A stretch of 64,000 nucleotides of DNA from Priestia abyssalis (GCF_002019595.1 NZ_KV917369.1:716458-780457), one strand, 5' to 3'. Positions 18,273 to 29,718 are shown, counted from the first letter of the stretch. The notes: a model not told the origin generated them from the sequence alone. Numbers and translations: made by a program.

Positions 18273-20185
18273 TGGCAACCATCAGATTGACAACGGCTCA
18301 AGCCCTGATTAAATTTCTGAATCAGCAGTACGTCAGTATTGATGGGCAGGAATCTCCATTTGTAGAAGGAATTTTCAATATTTTCGGACATGGGAATGTA
18401 TTGGGGATTGGCCAGGCACTTGAACAAGATGCCGGTCATTTAAAAGTGATTCAAGGGAAAAACGAACAGGGAATGGCCCATGCAGCCATTGCTTACAGCA
18501 AACAAATGCTTCGTAAAAAAATCTATGCGGTGACGACTTCGAGCGGACCGGGTTCCGCCAACCTGGTCACGGCAGCGGGGACAGCGCTTGCCAATAACAT
18601 TCCGGTGTTATTGCTTCCGGCTGATACGTACGCGACACGCCAGCCTGATCCTGTTTTACAACAAATGGAGCAAGAGCACAGTATTGCGATTACAACGAAT
18701 GATGCCTTGCAGCCTGTGTCGAGATATTGGGATCGCGTGACTCGTCCTGAGCAATTGATGTCCGCGTTAATTCGAGCATTTGAAGTGATGACAGATCCGG
18801 CAAAAGCGGGTCCCGCAACGATTTGCATTTCACAGGATGTCGAAGGTGAAGCATTCGATTATGATGAGAAATTCTTTGAAAAGCGAGTTCATTATATCGA
18901 TCGTAAATTACCAAATGATCGTGAATTAAACGGTGCGGCCGAATTAATCAAGGCAAGCAAAAAGCCGGTCGTCGTAGTGGGCGGCGGTGCTAAATATTCA
19001 GAGGCGCGCGAGGCGTTAATCGAGTTTTCGCAAAAATACAACATTCCGTTAGTCGAAACGCAAGCCGGAAAATCAACGGTGGAGTCTTCCTTCCCAAATA
19101 ACTTGGGCGGGCTTGGCATCACAGGAACACAGGCAGCTAACAGAGCCGCACAACAGGCAGACTTAATTATCGGTGTCGGGACGAGATTTACCGACTTCGC
19201 GACTTCTTCGAAAACGATTTTTGACTTCGAAACAACGAAGTTCTTAAACATCAACGTGAGCCGCATGCAAGCGTATAAGCTAGATGCCTTCCCGGTCGTA
19301 GCCGATGCGAAATCGACGTTTGAGGAATTGATTCCAATGCTGGAAGGATATAAGAGCGAGTTTGGCGATACCATTACGGAACTAAAAGAAGGATGGTTAG
19401 CTGAGCGGGACCGTTTAAGTAAGGTTGTATTTAATCGAGAGAACTTTACTCCAGAAATTAAACATCATTTTTCACAAGAAACATTAAACGAATACGCGGA
19501 CGTTTTAAATACGGAGTTAGCCCAAACGACGGCATTGATTGCGATCAATGATACGATTGATCCTGACAGCATCATCATTTGTGCAGCTGGTTCGCTTCCG
19601 GGAGACCTGCAGCGCTTATGGCATTCAGAAGTGCCAAATACGTACCATTTGGAATATGGCTACTCATGCATGGGGTATGAAGTGTCCGGCACATTAGGAT
19701 TGAAGCTGGCAGATCCAGCAAAAGAAGTGTACACGATCGTGGGAGACGGAAGTTTCCTGATGTTGCATTCCGAATTCATCACAGCGATTCAATACAATAA
19801 GAAAATCAATGTCCTTCTTTTCGATAATTCCGGCTATGGCTGCATCAACAATCTGCAAATGGACTTCGGAAACGGCAGCTACTACTGCGAATTCAGAACG
19901 GATGACAACCAAATCTTGAATATTGATTACGCAAAAGTAGCAGAAGGATACGGAGCGAAAGCTTATCGTGCCAATACCGTAGAAGAATTAAAAGCCGCGT
20001 TGGAAGATGCGAAAAAACAAGATAAATCAACTTTAATCGAAATGAAAGTGCTTCCAAAAACAATGACAGACGGCTATGAAGGCAGCTGGTGGAACCTTGG
20101 GGTACCTGAAGTATCCGATCGAGAAGGTATTCAAAAAGCATACGAATTAAAACAAGAAAAACTGAAAAAGGCGAAGCAATATTAA
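18272..20185 (+). CDS. iolD: 3D-(3,5/4)-trihydroxycyclohexane-1,2-dione hydrolase, copy 1
   Basis: Thiamine-diphosphate enzyme that opens the inositol-derived ring to 5-deoxyglucuronate. It has the three-domain acetolactate-synthase-like layout over 637 residues: an N-terminal Pyr domain with GKNEQGMAHAAIAYSKQ (conserved Glu), a central Rossmann-like domain, and a C-terminal ThDP motif GDGSFLMLHSEF...DNSGYGCINN that binds Mg2+ and ThDP. Overlaps iolC by one base; iolE begins after 10-16 bases. Confidence 0.94.
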   Translation: MATIRLTTAQALIKFLNQQYVSIDGQESPFVEGIFNIFGHGNVLGIGQALEQDAGHLKVIQGKNEQGMAHAAIAYSKQMLRKKIYAVTTSSGPGSANLVTAAGTALANNIPVLLLPADTYATRQPDPVLQQMEQEHSIAITTNDALQPVSRYWDRVTRPEQLMSALIRAFEVMTDPAKAGPATICISQDVEGEAFDYDEKFFEKRVHYIDRKLPNDRELNGAAELIKASKKPVVVVGGGAKYSEAREALIEFSQKYNIPLVETQAGKSTVESSFPNNLGGLGITGTQAANRAAQQADLIIGVGTRFTDFATSSKTIFDFETTKFLNINVSRMQAYKLDAFPVVADAKSTFEELIPMLEGYKSEFGDTITELKEGWLAERDRLSKVVFNRENFTPEIKHHFSQETLNEYADVLNTELAQTTALIAINDTIDPDSIIICAAGSLPGDLQRLWHSEVPNTYHLEYGYSCMGYEVSGTLGLKLADPAKEVYTIVGDGSFLMLHSEFITAIQYNKKINVLLFDNSGYGCINNLQMDFGNGSYYCEFRTDDNQILNIDYAKVAEGYGAKAYRANTVEELKAALEDAKKQDKSTLIEMKVLPKTMTDGYEGSWWNLGVPEVSDREGIQKAYELKQEKLKKAKQY

Positions 20186-20201
20186 TAGGAGTTGAATGAT
20201 C

Positions 20202-21095
20202 ATGAGCAATCAAAATATTTTATGGGGTATCGCTCCTATCGGCTGGCGCAATGATGATATACCTGAAATCGGTGCAGAGAACACGTTATCACACCTATTA
20301 AGTGATATTGTCGTAGCCGGCTTTCAAGGGACTGAAGTAGGCGGCTTTTTCCCTGAACCAAAAATATTGAATAAAGAATTGAAGCTTCGAAATTTAAAAG
20401 TGGCAGGTCAGTGGTTCAGCAGCTTTATCATTCGCGACGGCATTGATGAGGCTGCCCAATCCTTCCATAAGCATTGCCAATATTTAAGTGAAGTCAATGC
20501 AGATGTAGCGGTCGTATCGGAGCAGACTTACAGTGTTCAAGGAATAGACAAAGATGTCTTTGCTGAAAAACCTGATTTTACGGATGCCGAATGGGAAACA
20601 TTATGTGAAGGACTAAATCAATTAGGGAAAATAGCAGCGGAATATGGATTAAAACTAGTTTACCATCATCATATGGGCACAGGCGTCCAAACATTGGCCG
20701 AAATTGACCGGCTAATGGAAAATACCGATTCAAACTATGTACATTTACTTTATGATACAGGCCACATCTACGTTTCCGACGGAGATTATATGACGTTATT
20801 AAATAAGCATATCGACCGCATTAAGCACGTCCACTTTAAGGATGTTAGAAGTGAAGTGATGGATGAATGCAAGAAAGAAGGGAAATCATTCCTTAACTCC
20901 TTCTTATCCGGCATGTTTACAGTACCCGGCGATGGCTGCATCGATTTTAAGGAACCTTATACAACTCTGCTGAATCATCATTACATGGGATGGATTGTGA
21001 TTGAAGCAGAACAGGATCCATCTGTAGCTCATCCGTTGGAATATGCTTTATTGACCAGGAAGTATATAGATGAAAAATTACTGATCTCTTCTTAA
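20202..21095 (+). CDS. iolE: Inosose dehydratase, copy 1
   Basis: Dehydrates scyllo-inosose to 3D-(3,5/4)-trihydroxycyclohexane-1,2-dione. AP-endonuclease-2-like TIM barrel of about 297 residues: [20 protein letters not shown] is the IolE N-terminus; [21 protein letters not shown] and HVHFKDVR carry metal and substrate residues. Two starts are possible: ATG at 20196 is only 4 bases after AGGAG; ATG at 20202 is 10 bases after and is used here. The iolT gene follows after 20 bp. Confidence 0.93.
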   Translation: MSNQNILWGIAPIGWRNDDIPEIGAENTLSHLLSDIVVAGFQGTEVGGFFPEPKILNKELKLRNLKVAGQWFSSFIIRDGIDEAAQSFHKHCQYLSEVNADVAVVSEQTYSVQGIDKDVFAEKPDFTDAEWETLCEGLNQLGKIAAEYGLKLVYHHHMGTGVQTLAEIDRLMENTDSNYVHLLYDTGHIYVSDGDYMTLLNKHIDRIKHVHFKDVRSEVMDECKKEGKSFLNSFLSGMFTVPGDGCIDFKEPYTTLLNHHYMGWIVIEAEQDPSVAHPLEYALLTRKYIDEKLLISS

Positions 21096-21115
21096 ATAAG
21101 AAGAGGGAGGGAGAA

Positions 21116-22540
21116 ATGGACATGAGTAAACAGGGAAATCAAACATCGTTTTTGCGTACGATTATCTTAGTCTCGACATTCGGCGGGCTTCTCTTCGGTT
21201 ATGATACAGGGGTTATTAACGGTGCCTTGCCTTTTATGTCTGAAGCACTTGGCCTTAACTCATTCACGGAAGGTCTTGTAGCAAGTTCCCTTCTGTTTGG
21301 AGCTGCAATCGGTGCAGTGTTTGGCGGAAGGCTGTCAGATTATAATGGGCGCCGGACGAATATCCTTTACCTTTCAATCTTGTTCTTTATTGCGACACTT
21401 GGGTGTACCCTCGCTCCGAACGTGACGGTTATGATTATCTTTCGTTTCTTGCTTGGGCTTGCCGTAGGGGGTGCCTCTGTAACGGTTCCGACTTACTTAG
21501 CGGAAATGTCACCTGCAGAGAGCCGGGGCCGAATGGTTACCCAGAATGAATTGATGATTGTCAGCGGGCAGTTATTGGCCTTCGTCATCAACGCCATCCT
21601 AGGCAGTACAATGGCTGATAACGATCATGTTTGGCGTTACATGCTCGCCATTGCGGCGCTCCCGGCGATTTTCCTCTTCATTGGTATGCTTAAAGTGCCG
21701 GAAAGTCCGCGCTGGCTTGTATCAAAGGGGAAAAATGGGGATGCCTTGAGTGTCCTTCAACAGATACGTGAAGGAAAACGTGCTGAATCGGAATTTAACG
21801 AAATTAAGGGGACTTTTGCCAAAGAAGCAGGAATGAAGCAGGCAACCTATAAGGATTTGACTGTGCCATGGGTACGCCGCATTCTATTTCTTGGGATTGG
21901 AATTGCTGTCGTACAGCAAATTACAGGTGTGAACTCGATTATGTACTATGGTACTCAAATACTAAAAGATGCCGGATTCGAAACAAAGGCGGCACTTATC
22001 GGTAACATTGCCAACGGTGTCATCTCGGTATTGGCGACATTTGTGGGAATCTGGCTTCTTGGGAAGGTTGGCCGCAGGCCGATGCTGATGACAGGATTGA
22101 TCGGAACGACGGCGACACTTCTTCTCATCGGGGTATTCTCACTTACGCTTGAAGGGTCTGCTGAACTTCCATATATTGTACTAACCTTGACAGTCACGTT
22201 CCTGGCTTTCCAACAAGGAGCCATTTCACCGGTAACTTGGCTCATGCTGTCCGAGATATTCCCTCTAAGATTGAGAGGTCTTGGTATGGGTGTTACAGTA
22301 TTGTTCCTGTGGGTAGTCAACGGCTTAATTGGCTTGGTATTCCCAATATTACTCGATAAGGTCGGCTTGTCTACAACGTTCTTCGTTTTCGTGGCCTTAG
22401 GGATTGGGGCGATTACATTCGTGAAGAAATGCTTGCCGGAAACGAAAGGACTCACTCTTGAGCAGCTGGAGCAGGAATTCCGTAAACATGATAAGGATGC
22501 TCAAGGTTATTCGGATGAAATGAACGCTCAAGCAAAATAA
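21116..22540 (+). CDS. iolT: Inositol/sugar:H+ symporter, MFS sugar porter family
   Basis: Twelve-helix membrane importer, 474 residues, sugar porter family. Signatures: FGYDTGVINGALPFM in helix 1, GRLSDYNGRR and GKVGRRPM loop motifs (RxGRR), PESPRWLVSKGK after helix 6, QQITGVNSIMYYGTQI in helix 7 (QQxxGxN), and PETKGLTLEQLE at the C-terminus. The same family and pathway position as B. subtilis IolT, the main myo-inositol transporter. GGGAGG lies five bases before the ATG at 21116; ATG at 21122 is possible. Its place inside the iol operon supports inositol as substrate. Confidence 0.88.
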   Translation: MDMSKQGNQTSFLRTIILVSTFGGLLFGYDTGVINGALPFMSEALGLNSFTEGLVASSLLFGAAIGAVFGGRLSDYNGRRTNILYLSILFFIATLGCTLAPNVTVMIIFRFLLGLAVGGASVTVPTYLAEMSPAESRGRMVTQNELMIVSGQLLAFVINAILGSTMADNDHVWRYMLAIAALPAIFLFIGMLKVPESPRWLVSKGKNGDALSVLQQIREGKRAESEFNEIKGTFAKEAGMKQATYKDLTVPWVRRILFLGIGIAVVQQITGVNSIMYYGTQILKDAGFETKAALIGNIANGVISVLATFVGIWLLGKVGRRPMLMTGLIGTTATLLLIGVFSLTLEGSAELPYIVLTLTVTFLAFQQGAISPVTWLMLSEIFPLRLRGLGMGVTVLFLWVVNGLIGLVFPILLDKVGLSTTFFVFVALGIGAITFVKKCLPETKGLTLEQLEQEFRKHDKDAQGYSDEMNAQAK

Positions 22541-22571
22541 ATACAACGACTATACAGCAATAGACAAATAA

Positions 22572-23630
<1,059 letters not shown>

Positions 23631-23651
23631 AAATGGTAAAGGAAACTTCCA

Positions 23652-23682
23652 TTGGTGGGGGAGCTTCATCCCCCTCTAATCG
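23652..23682 (+). repeat. Intercistronic hairpin with AAAGGAAACTTCCAT prefix
   Basis: GGTGGGGGAG...CTTCATCCCCCTC stem-loop between iolG1 and iolH. The preceding AAAGGAAACTTCCATTGGTGGGG (from 23637) recurs with small changes at 32699, after LacI 3. Confidence 0.45.
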
Positions 23683-23718
23683 GTTAAATCCAAACAGTCA
23701 AAAAAGGAGATGTTTACA

Positions 23719-24588
23719 TTGCGTTTAGCATATGATCCGTCACATTATCGTGATAATACAAATTTAAAAGATACGATCGATGCAGTTGCCAGATTAGGAT
23801 ATGAATATGTGGAGTTATCACCGCGCAAAGATTTTATTTGGTTTTATGAATATCCAAAGGTTGATAAACAGCTGATCAAAGATTTAAAAAGATATTGTTT
23901 AGATGCCGGTGTTAAAATCTCTTCTGTCCTTCCTGTTCAACAATGGTCTTCACCGGTTGAAGAAGAACGTCAAGCTGCCGTGAGAAATTGGAAACGTTGT
24001 ATTGAAATCACTTCTGACTTAGGAGTAGATCTAATGAACAGCGAATTTGCCGGCGACATCAGCCGTCCGGTTGACAGTGAAGCGGCTTTTGTGAAGTCAA
24101 TGGAAGAGCTCATGCCGCTTTTTGAAAAAGAAGGGATTAAACTCAATTTGCAATCCCATCCGAACGATTTTATTGAGTTGAATACAGAAGCCATCCGCAT
24201 GATTCGTGCACTCGATAAAGATTGGATTAAGCTCGTCTATTCTGTTGCCCATGCATTCTTTTATGATGATGGCATTGGCGATGTAGAGAAACACTTGGAA
24301 GAGGCAGGAGATTTACTTGCCCATGTTCTCATTGCCGATACGCTCAATCATAAAGCCGCATTTGGATTACGCTATATTGTGAATCCTCCTAATGCAAAAG
24401 TAACCATTCACCAGCATTTGAACCCTGGTGAAGGGGAAGTAAACTTTGAGGCATTATATCGTAAATTAAGAGAAATGAAGTTTGATGGAATCGTCACGAA
24501 TTCAGTATTTGCTTATCCTGATAAGCCGGAATGGTCGAACGAAGTAACACTGAAATCCATTAGAGAAGGATTGAATATATCGATCTAG
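23719..24588 (+). CDS. iolH: IolH-like sugar phosphate isomerase/epimerase
   Basis: TIM-barrel protein of the AP-endonuclease-2 superfamily, 290 residues. It follows the IolH pattern: [13 protein letters not shown] at the start, [22 protein letters not shown] segment ([10 protein letters not shown]), [10 protein letters not shown], and near the end GLRYIVNPP and [13 protein letters not shown]. Start taken at TTG 23719, nine bases after AAGGAG; the in-frame ATG at 23710 touches the ribosome site. IolH is a standard member of iol operons but its reaction is not firmly established; an inosose or keto-sugar isomerase role is inferred. A two-hairpin repeat begins at its stop codon. Confidence 0.8.
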   Translation: MRLAYDPSHYRDNTNLKDTIDAVARLGYEYVELSPRKDFIWFYEYPKVDKQLIKDLKRYCLDAGVKISSVLPVQQWSSPVEEERQAAVRNWKRCIEITSDLGVDLMNSEFAGDISRPVDSEAAFVKSMEELMPLFEKEGIKLNLQSHPNDFIELNTEAIRMIRALDKDWIKLVYSVAHAFFYDDGIGDVEKHLEEAGDLLAHVLIADTLNHKAAFGLRYIVNPPNAKVTIHQHLNPGEGEVNFEALYRKLREMKFDGIVTNSVFAYPDKPEWSNEVTLKSIREGLNISI

Positions 24589-24720
24589 TACAGTCAGCAT
24601 GGCCAAAGAACAGCCATGCTGACTGTACTAGACCTAAGCGGATGATGCCCCGGCACCATCCGCTCAGGTAAACCTTTGAGCGTAAATTCGGGATGAAAGA
24701 ACAGAAAGGCGCAGAGAGAG
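24587..24720 (+). repeat. Two-hairpin intergenic repeat, copy B
   Basis: Hairpin 1 (24587-24630) is a perfect pairing of TAGTACAGTCAGCATGG-type arms around CCAAAGAAC. Hairpin 2 (24632-24669) pairs ACCTAAGCGGATG with CATCCGCTCAGGT. Tail AAACCTTTGAGCG and GAACAGAAAGGC as in copy A. The left arm overlaps the iolH stop codon. Confidence 0.75.
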
Positions 24721-24779
24721 TACACATCCATAATAGATATAAAAAAATGATAGAAAGTAAAAATAGTGGAGGGATTATG

Positions 24780-25625
24780 ATGAAGCTTTGTTTCAATCAG
24801 GCTACGACGTTAGAAAACTCAAATTTGGTGAAAGACTTAGAGTACTGCGATAAGCATGGGTATGACTATATTGAAATCCGTACAATGGATAAATTGCCTG
24901 AGTATTTAAAGGAGAAGTCCATTGATGACTTAGCTGAATTTTTCAATACACATCATATTAAGCCGCTTGCATTCAACGCTTTAGTATTTTTCAATAACCG
25001 GGATGAGGCTGGATATAAAGAAATGATCAATGAATTTAAAGGACTGATGGAAGCAGCCAAGAAATTGGGTGTGAAATATGTGGTGGCGGTGCCGCTCGTA
25101 ACAGAACAGAAAATATTGAAACAAGATATTAAAAACAGCTGTGTAGAAGTGCTAAAAGAGCTTTCAGATATTGCAGAGCCATATGGTGTGAAAATTGCCG
25201 TCGAGTTTATTGGACATCCACAGTGCACAGTTAATACATTCGGCCAGGCTTACGATATTGTTGAAACCGTTGACCGTGAGAATGTTGGATTAGTACTTGA
25301 CTGCTTCCATTTCCATGCAATGGGATCAGACTTGGAAGATTTGAAAAAAGCGGATGGATCAAAAATCTTCATTTTACATATCGACGATACAGAAGATTTT
25401 CCAATCGGCTTCTTGACAGATGAAGACCGAGTATGGCCTGGACTTGGGGCAATTGATTTAGACAGCATTTTATCGACACTGAAGGAAATCGGGTACGCTG
25501 ATGTTGTTTCAGTTGAATTGTTCCGTCCGGAATATTATCAATTAGATGCGGAAGAAGCGATCAAAACGGCAAAAGAAACAACACTTAAAGTCGTATCTAA
25601 GTATTACGATTTACAGCCTGTATAA
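24780..25625 (+). CDS. iolI: 2-keto-myo-inositol (inosose) isomerase
   Basis: Isomerises 2-keto-myo-inositol to 1-keto-D-chiro-inositol, linking inositol stereoisomers. 281 residues; strong likeness along its length to B. subtilis IolI: MKLCFNQATTLENSN, YDYIEIRTMDKLPEYL, AVEFIGHPQCTVNTFGQ, LVLDCFHFHAMGS, HIDDTEDFPIGFLTDEDRVWPG. The metal ligands Glu, Asp, His and Glu of this barrel are in VEFIGHPQ, LDCFHFH, HIDD and VELFRPEYY. ATG at 24780 follows GGAGGG; the open frame further upstream merely translates the repeat copy B and is not part of the gene. Confidence 0.92.
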   Translation: MKLCFNQATTLENSNLVKDLEYCDKHGYDYIEIRTMDKLPEYLKEKSIDDLAEFFNTHHIKPLAFNALVFFNNRDEAGYKEMINEFKGLMEAAKKLGVKYVVAVPLVTEQKILKQDIKNSCVEVLKELSDIAEPYGVKIAVEFIGHPQCTVNTFGQAYDIVETVDRENVGLVLDCFHFHAMGSDLEDLKKADGSKIFILHIDDTEDFPIGFLTDEDRVWPGLGAIDLDSILSTLKEIGYADVVSVELFRPEYYQLDAEEAIKTAKETTLKVVSKYYDLQPV

Positions 25626-25659
25626 ACAGGCAATATTTTGATGAAAGGGGGCGATACGA

Positions 25660-26514
25660 ATGCCTTTAGTATCGATGAAAGAGATGCTGCTTAAAGCGAA
25701 GGAAGGGAATTACGCTGTCGGCCAGTATAATATCAATAACTTGGAATCGGCACAAGCATTTTTACAGGCGGCCCAAGAGGAACAGGCGCCTATCATAGTA
25801 GCGGCTTCCGATCGGCTTGTCGATCATTTGGGAGGCTTTAAGACCATTGCAGCAATGGTTAAAGGTCTTCTAAAAGAAATGGAGATAACCGTTCCGGTTG
25901 CGCTGCACCTGGATCATGGGATGAACGTTGAACGCTGTAAAAAGGCGATTGATGCCGGCTTTACATCCGTTATGATTGACGGTTCCCATCATCCGATTGA
26001 CGAGAATATTGCCATGACGAAACAAGTCGTTGATTATGCACATCCAAGGCAAGTATCTGTGGAAGCAGAAGTTGGGACAGTCGGCGGTATGGAAGACGGA
26101 TTGGTTGGCGGAATTCAATATGCCAATCCCGATGAGTGTTTACGAATCGTAAAAGAGACAGGGATTGATGCGTTAGCGGCTGCTCTTGGTTCGGTTCATG
26201 GGCCTTATCAGGGGGAACCTAAATTGGGCTTTAATGAAATGAAGCAAATTTCTGAATTGACCAATGTACCGCTTGTTCTTCATGGAGGTTCTGGAATACC
26301 TGATTATCAAATTCAAAAAGCCATTGAACTCGGACACGCCAAAATTAATGTTAATACGGAATGCATACAAGCGTGGACACAGGCCATTCGTGAAGTTTTG
26401 GCCGCTGATGAGAAGGTATATGAGCCGCGGGCTATTATTACGCCTGGTAAAGAGGCCATCAAAGCGACGGTCAAAAGCAAAATGAGAGAGTTTAAAACAA
26501 GCTGTAAGGCGTAA
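25660..26514 (+). CDS. iolJ: 6-phospho-5-dehydro-2-deoxy-D-gluconate aldolase (class II)
   Basis: Zn-dependent cleavage of the IolC product to dihydroxyacetone phosphate and malonate semialdehyde. Class II fructose-bisphosphate aldolase family, 284 residues. Metal ligands are visible in ALHLDHG (His/Asp region), [22 protein letters not shown] and [21 protein letters not shown] is the C-terminal phosphate-binding strand. The sequence is IolJ-like over its length (start [25 protein letters not shown]). Last gene of the first iol operon, followed by a strong terminator. Confidence 0.93.
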   Translation: MPLVSMKEMLLKAKEGNYAVGQYNINNLESAQAFLQAAQEEQAPIIVAASDRLVDHLGGFKTIAAMVKGLLKEMEITVPVALHLDHGMNVERCKKAIDAGFTSVMIDGSHHPIDENIAMTKQVVDYAHPRQVSVEAEVGTVGGMEDGLVGGIQYANPDECLRIVKETGIDALAAALGSVHGPYQGEPKLGFNEMKQISELTNVPLVLHGGSGIPDYQIQKAIELGHAKINVNTECIQAWTQAIREVLAADEKVYEPRAIITPGKEAIKATVKSKMREFKTSCKA

Positions 26515-26517
26515 TGA

Positions 26518-26560
26518 AAAAGGGTGTCTTAAAAGTAATTGATAGGCACCCTTTTACTAT
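26518..26560 (+). terminator. Terminator of the first iol operon
   Basis: AAAAAGGGTGTCTT / GATAGGCACCCTTTT inverted repeat followed by a short T tract. Confidence 0.78.
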
Positions 26561-26690
26561 CAACAAGAAGAGAAACGCCCTTTTTTTGATAGAATAATTA
26601 AGAAAATTTTGTATTTTGGGAATTATTTTTTGCAAAAAGGAAGAAATGGCAATAAAATGAAGGGGCGACAACTAAATAGGAAGTGATGCT

Positions 26691-27887
26691 TTGAAGACCC
26701 TACATGCCAATCGAAATAAGTACATTTTTTTAATTGTTTCCTTCATTTTTTGGTTTTGCCCTTTTATCTATGTTCCCATCTTATCTCCTTATATGGAGTC
26801 AATGGGAGGTAAGTACACGTATATCGGTGTGGTACTGAGCAGCTATGGACTGATGCAGTTTCTATCTCGGCTTCCTATTGGAATTTTCTCGGATCTTATG
26901 AAACTAAGAAAACCGTTCATTATATTTGGAATGTCGGTCAGTGCATTTAGTTGTTTGGCGTTTGCCTTAACGGATAGTTTAGGGTGGATTCTTTTATCTC
27001 GTTCCCTGGCAGGTCTGGCTGCAGCAACGTGGGTTGTTTTTACAGTACTGTATTCCAGTTATTTTACGGACCGGGAAATTCACCGTGCCATGGGCAGTAT
27101 TTCATTTGTGGTTGTTTTAGCACAATTGGTAGGGATGAGTGTAAGCGGTTATATTGTAAATGAATGGGGCTGGCACGCTCCCTTTTGGATAGGGGGAATT
27201 ATCGGTATAATAGGGATAGCGCTTTCCCTTTTTATTTTCGAACCGAAAGAAGGGATTCAAAGGGAACCCGTGAAGCTGAAAGAGCTGACATCTGTTATGA
27301 AGGAGCCTTTGTTGTTAAAAATTTCCTTGCTATCTATTTTGGCACACAGCATTATTTTTACCACCATGTTTGGATTCATGCCTGCGTATGTACTGGAAAT
27401 TGGATTAGAGGCTGGCGATATCAGCTTGATTGTGTTTTCCTTTATGATTCCTCATGCCATCGCCACCCTTTTTGCAGGGAAAGTATTTGTTCCAATGTTT
27501 GGTCAGTGGAAATCGTTAAAACTGGCATTTGGGCTAACGGCATTTTTTACGCTTTTAACCCCGTTTATCCACACAAAAGGCTGGCTCTGCGTCGTACAGG
27601 GATTTAACGGATTTGCACTCGGACTTCTTTTTCCGCTACTTTTAGGGATGGCAATAGAATCCATTCCCCATGAGAAAAGAGCAACTGCAATGGGAGCGTA
27701 TCAGGCACTGTATGCAATCGGTATGTTTGCAGGACCGTTTTTGGCAGGGATTTTGAACTCACATGCGGGCATTGCCGCAAGCTTTTACTTTTCAGGCATA
27801 TTGGGCATAGCCGCAGTCTCTCTCATTACCGTTTGGAATCGAAGTGTAAGTAAAACAGCTTATAAGGTCAAGGTTGAGAGTGGATGA
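26691..27887 (+). CDS. MFS transporter
   Basis: Twelve-helix membrane permease, 398 residues. Helix 1 FLIVSFIFWFCPFIYVPILSP leads into YGLMQFLSRLPIGIFSDLMKLRKP, the helix 2-3 loop equivalent of the MFS A-motif. LARSLAG-type helix 4 (LLSRSLAGLAAATW) and EKRATAMGAYQALYAIG in the C-terminal half are also typical. It does not carry the sugar-porter signatures of IolT. TTG start at 26691 after AGGAAGTGATG. Its site between the iol operon and iolS suggests a related carbohydrate substrate or product efflux, but the sequence does not show which. Confidence 0.8.
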   Translation: MKTLHANRNKYIFLIVSFIFWFCPFIYVPILSPYMESMGGKYTYIGVVLSSYGLMQFLSRLPIGIFSDLMKLRKPFIIFGMSVSAFSCLAFALTDSLGWILLSRSLAGLAAATWVVFTVLYSSYFTDREIHRAMGSISFVVVLAQLVGMSVSGYIVNEWGWHAPFWIGGIIGIIGIALSLFIFEPKEGIQREPVKLKELTSVMKEPLLLKISLLSILAHSIIFTTMFGFMPAYVLEIGLEAGDISLIVFSFMIPHAIATLFAGKVFVPMFGQWKSLKLAFGLTAFFTLLTPFIHTKGWLCVVQGFNGFALGLLFPLLLGMAIESIPHEKRATAMGAYQALYAIGMFAGPFLAGILNSHAGIAASFYFSGILGIAAVSLITVWNRSVSKTAYKVKVESG

Positions 27888-27941
27888 TTAATCGATTTAT
27901 CGGTTTGATATCACCATACTTAAGAAGGAGATGGATGTAAA

Positions 27942-28874
27942 ATGACAAAACAAACAAGAATCGGAAGAACAGATTTAGTCGTGAATCCTATCGGGCTTGG
28001 AACCAATGCAGTTGGCGGTCATAATCTTTATCCGAACTTGGACGAAGAAGCTGGAAAAGAACTCGTTCGAACAGCATTAGATCATGGCATCAACTTTTTA
28101 GATACGGCTTTTATCTATGGACCGGAACGATCAGAAGAATTAATCGGCGAGGTTTTAAAAGAAAGAGGCAATCGTTCAGAGGCGATTATTGCTACAAAAG
28201 GTGCCCACAAATTTGTCGGTCAAGATGTTGTGTTCGACAATTCGCCCGCTTTTTTAAAGAAAGAGGTTGAAAACAGTTTAAAACGCCTGCAAACCGATTA
28301 CATCGATTTGTATTATATTCACTTTCCTGATGAGGATACACAAAAAGATGAAGCAGTCGGTACTTTAAAGCAATTAAAGGATGAAGGGAAAATCAGGGCG
28401 ATCGGTGTATCCAACTTTTCAATTGAGCAGTTAAAAGAAGCAAATAAAGATGGTTACGTCGATGTGTACCAAGGTGAATATAACTTATTGCAGCGAGAGG
28501 CAGAGAAAGAGTTGCTGTCATATACAAAAGAGCACAATATTTCCTTTATTCCGTATTTCCCGCTTGCATCGGGGTTGTTAGCCGGCAAGTATAACAAAGA
28601 CATGGTATTCAATGACTTGCGTGCAGACTTGCCTTACTTCCAGAAAAAAGTATTTAGACAAAATTTAGAAAAGGTAGAACAAGTACGCAAAATTGCAGAT
28701 GCTAAAAATACAGAAGTCGCTCATGTGGCCCTCGCTTGGTATTTAACACGCGATTCCATAGATGTTTTGATTCCAGGTGCAAAGAGAGCCGATCAGGTGC
28801 TGAACAACCTGAAAACATTGGAGGTTCAATTAACAGCCGAGGAGATTCAAGAAATCGACCGTATTTTCAGATAA
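27942..28874 (+). CDS. iolS: Aldo/keto reductase, IolS-like
   Basis: NADPH-dependent oxidoreductase, AKR11-type TIM barrel, 310 residues. The catalytic tetrad is present: Asp in [10 protein letters not shown], Tyr in the same segment, Lys in ATKGAHK and His in YIHFPDED. The cofactor phosphate site is in [15 protein letters not shown]. Similar in length and pattern to B. subtilis IolS, which is encoded beside the iol operon but is not essential for inositol use. It has its own AGAAGGAG site. Confidence 0.85.
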   Translation: MTKQTRIGRTDLVVNPIGLGTNAVGGHNLYPNLDEEAGKELVRTALDHGINFLDTAFIYGPERSEELIGEVLKERGNRSEAIIATKGAHKFVGQDVVFDNSPAFLKKEVENSLKRLQTDYIDLYYIHFPDEDTQKDEAVGTLKQLKDEGKIRAIGVSNFSIEQLKEANKDGYVDVYQGEYNLLQREAEKELLSYTKEHNISFIPYFPLASGLLAGKYNKDMVFNDLRADLPYFQKKVFRQNLEKVEQVRKIADAKNTEVAHVALAWYLTRDSIDVLIPGAKRADQVLNNLKTLEVQLTAEEIQEIDRIFR

Positions 28875-28879
28875 TTATA

Positions 28880-29090
28880 TATAGATCGATTTAGAAAATT
28901 TACCATGGCCAAAGAACGGTTATGGTAAATTTTCTAGACCTAAGCGGATGACACTCCTCTTGCTGGGGGAGTGCCATCCGCTTAGGTGAATCCTTGAGGG
29001 CGAATTCAAGTGGTCTGGATACCCGATTGTGAATCCCTTTCGATGGAATGAAACGTGTGGAGTTATTAAGTGAACTATATAAATGAGCTG
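28880..29090 (+). repeat. Two-hairpin intergenic repeat, copy C (full length)
   Basis: Begins with TATATATAGATCGATTTAG. Hairpin 1 (28892-28936) pairs TAGAAAATTTACCATGG with TTATGGTAAATTTTCTA around CCAAAGAAC. Hairpin 2 (28937-28987) pairs GACCTAAGCGGATG with CATCCGCTTAGGT. A long tail (TCCTTGAGGGCGAATTCAAG, GGATACCCGATTGTGAATCC, TTTCGATGGAATG) is shared with copies D and G. Confidence 0.78.
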
Positions 29091-29134
29091 AAAGATTCCA
29101 TCTAATGAAATACTAACTTGGGAGGTTATTTATT

Positions 29135-29524
29135 ATGCCATTGCTTAGATTTGATGTAATAGAAGGACGAGACGAGAAATCATTGAAAAAATTATTAGAC
29201 GCTGCACACCGGGCAATGGTGGCAGCATTCGACGTACCTGAAAGAGACCGTTATCAAATTGTTCATCAGCATCCCGCTCATGAAATGATGATTCAAGATA
29301 CCGGTTTAGGCTTTGAGAGAAGCAACAATCTAGTCGTCATAAGTGTAACCAGCAAGCAAAGAACCGATGAACAAAAGAAGAAGCTTTATCAGCTGCTTGT
29401 TCAAGAGCTGGGAGAAAGCTGCGGAATCGAGCCAAATGATATTATGGTGTCGATTGTGACGAATGGAGATGCAGATTGGAGCTTTGGAATGGGAGAAGCC
29501 CAATTTTTAAACGGAAAACTATAA
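29135..29524 (+). CDS. Tautomerase family protein
   Basis: Small enzyme of the 4-oxalocrotonate tautomerase/MIF superfamily. The catalytic N-terminal Pro follows the initiator Met (MPLLRFDV). 129 residues, a fused double-motif size rather than the 60-residue single unit. [14 protein letters not shown] is typical of the tautomerase_2-like branch. Role here is unknown; keto-enol interconversion of an inositol breakdown product is possible. It sits between iolS and the second iol set, with its own GGGAGG site and terminator. Confidence 0.82.
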   Translation: MPLLRFDVIEGRDEKSLKKLLDAAHRAMVAAFDVPERDRYQIVHQHPAHEMMIQDTGLGFERSNNLVVISVTSKQRTDEQKKKLYQLLVQELGESCGIEPNDIMVSIVTNGDADWSFGMGEAQFLNGKL

Positions 29525-29532
29525 GATGAAAC

Positions 29533-29584
29533 AGGAACCTGCGTCCCTCACTGAATGTGAGTTGGGGGATGTCAGGTTTTTTTT
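29533..29584 (+). terminator. Terminator after tautomerase gene
   Basis: AACCTGCGTCCCTCAC...GTGAGTTGGGGGATGTCAGGTT imperfect hairpin and eight Ts. Confidence 0.7.
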
Positions 29585-29633
29585 ACACGGTTATTTATTT
29601 AAAATATAAGTCGGAATAATGTTGTTATTTATG

Positions 29634-29692
29634 TTGAAAAGCGCTTTCAAATCAGGTATACTAATAATGAAAATAGGTTAAGCGCTTTCCTT
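29634..29692 (+). promoter_or_regulatory. iolG2-iolB2 promoter with two AGCGCT operators
   Basis: TTGAAA (29634-29639), 17-bp spacer, TATACT (29657-29662). TGAAAAGCGCTTTCA (29635-29649) overlaps the -35 and spacer, and GTTAAGCGCTTTCC (29677-29690) covers the start region. AAGCGCTT is the core bound by LacI-type IolQ of Geobacillus kaustophilus, as I recall it. Confidence 0.75.
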
Positions 29693-29718
29693 TACTTTTC
29701 TTAAAGGGGATAGCGAAT

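Noticed and set aside
24693..24779. N-terminal extension of IolI
   Set aside because: These codons translate the tail of repeat copy B, have no likeness to IolI, and a good ribosome site precedes ATG 24780.
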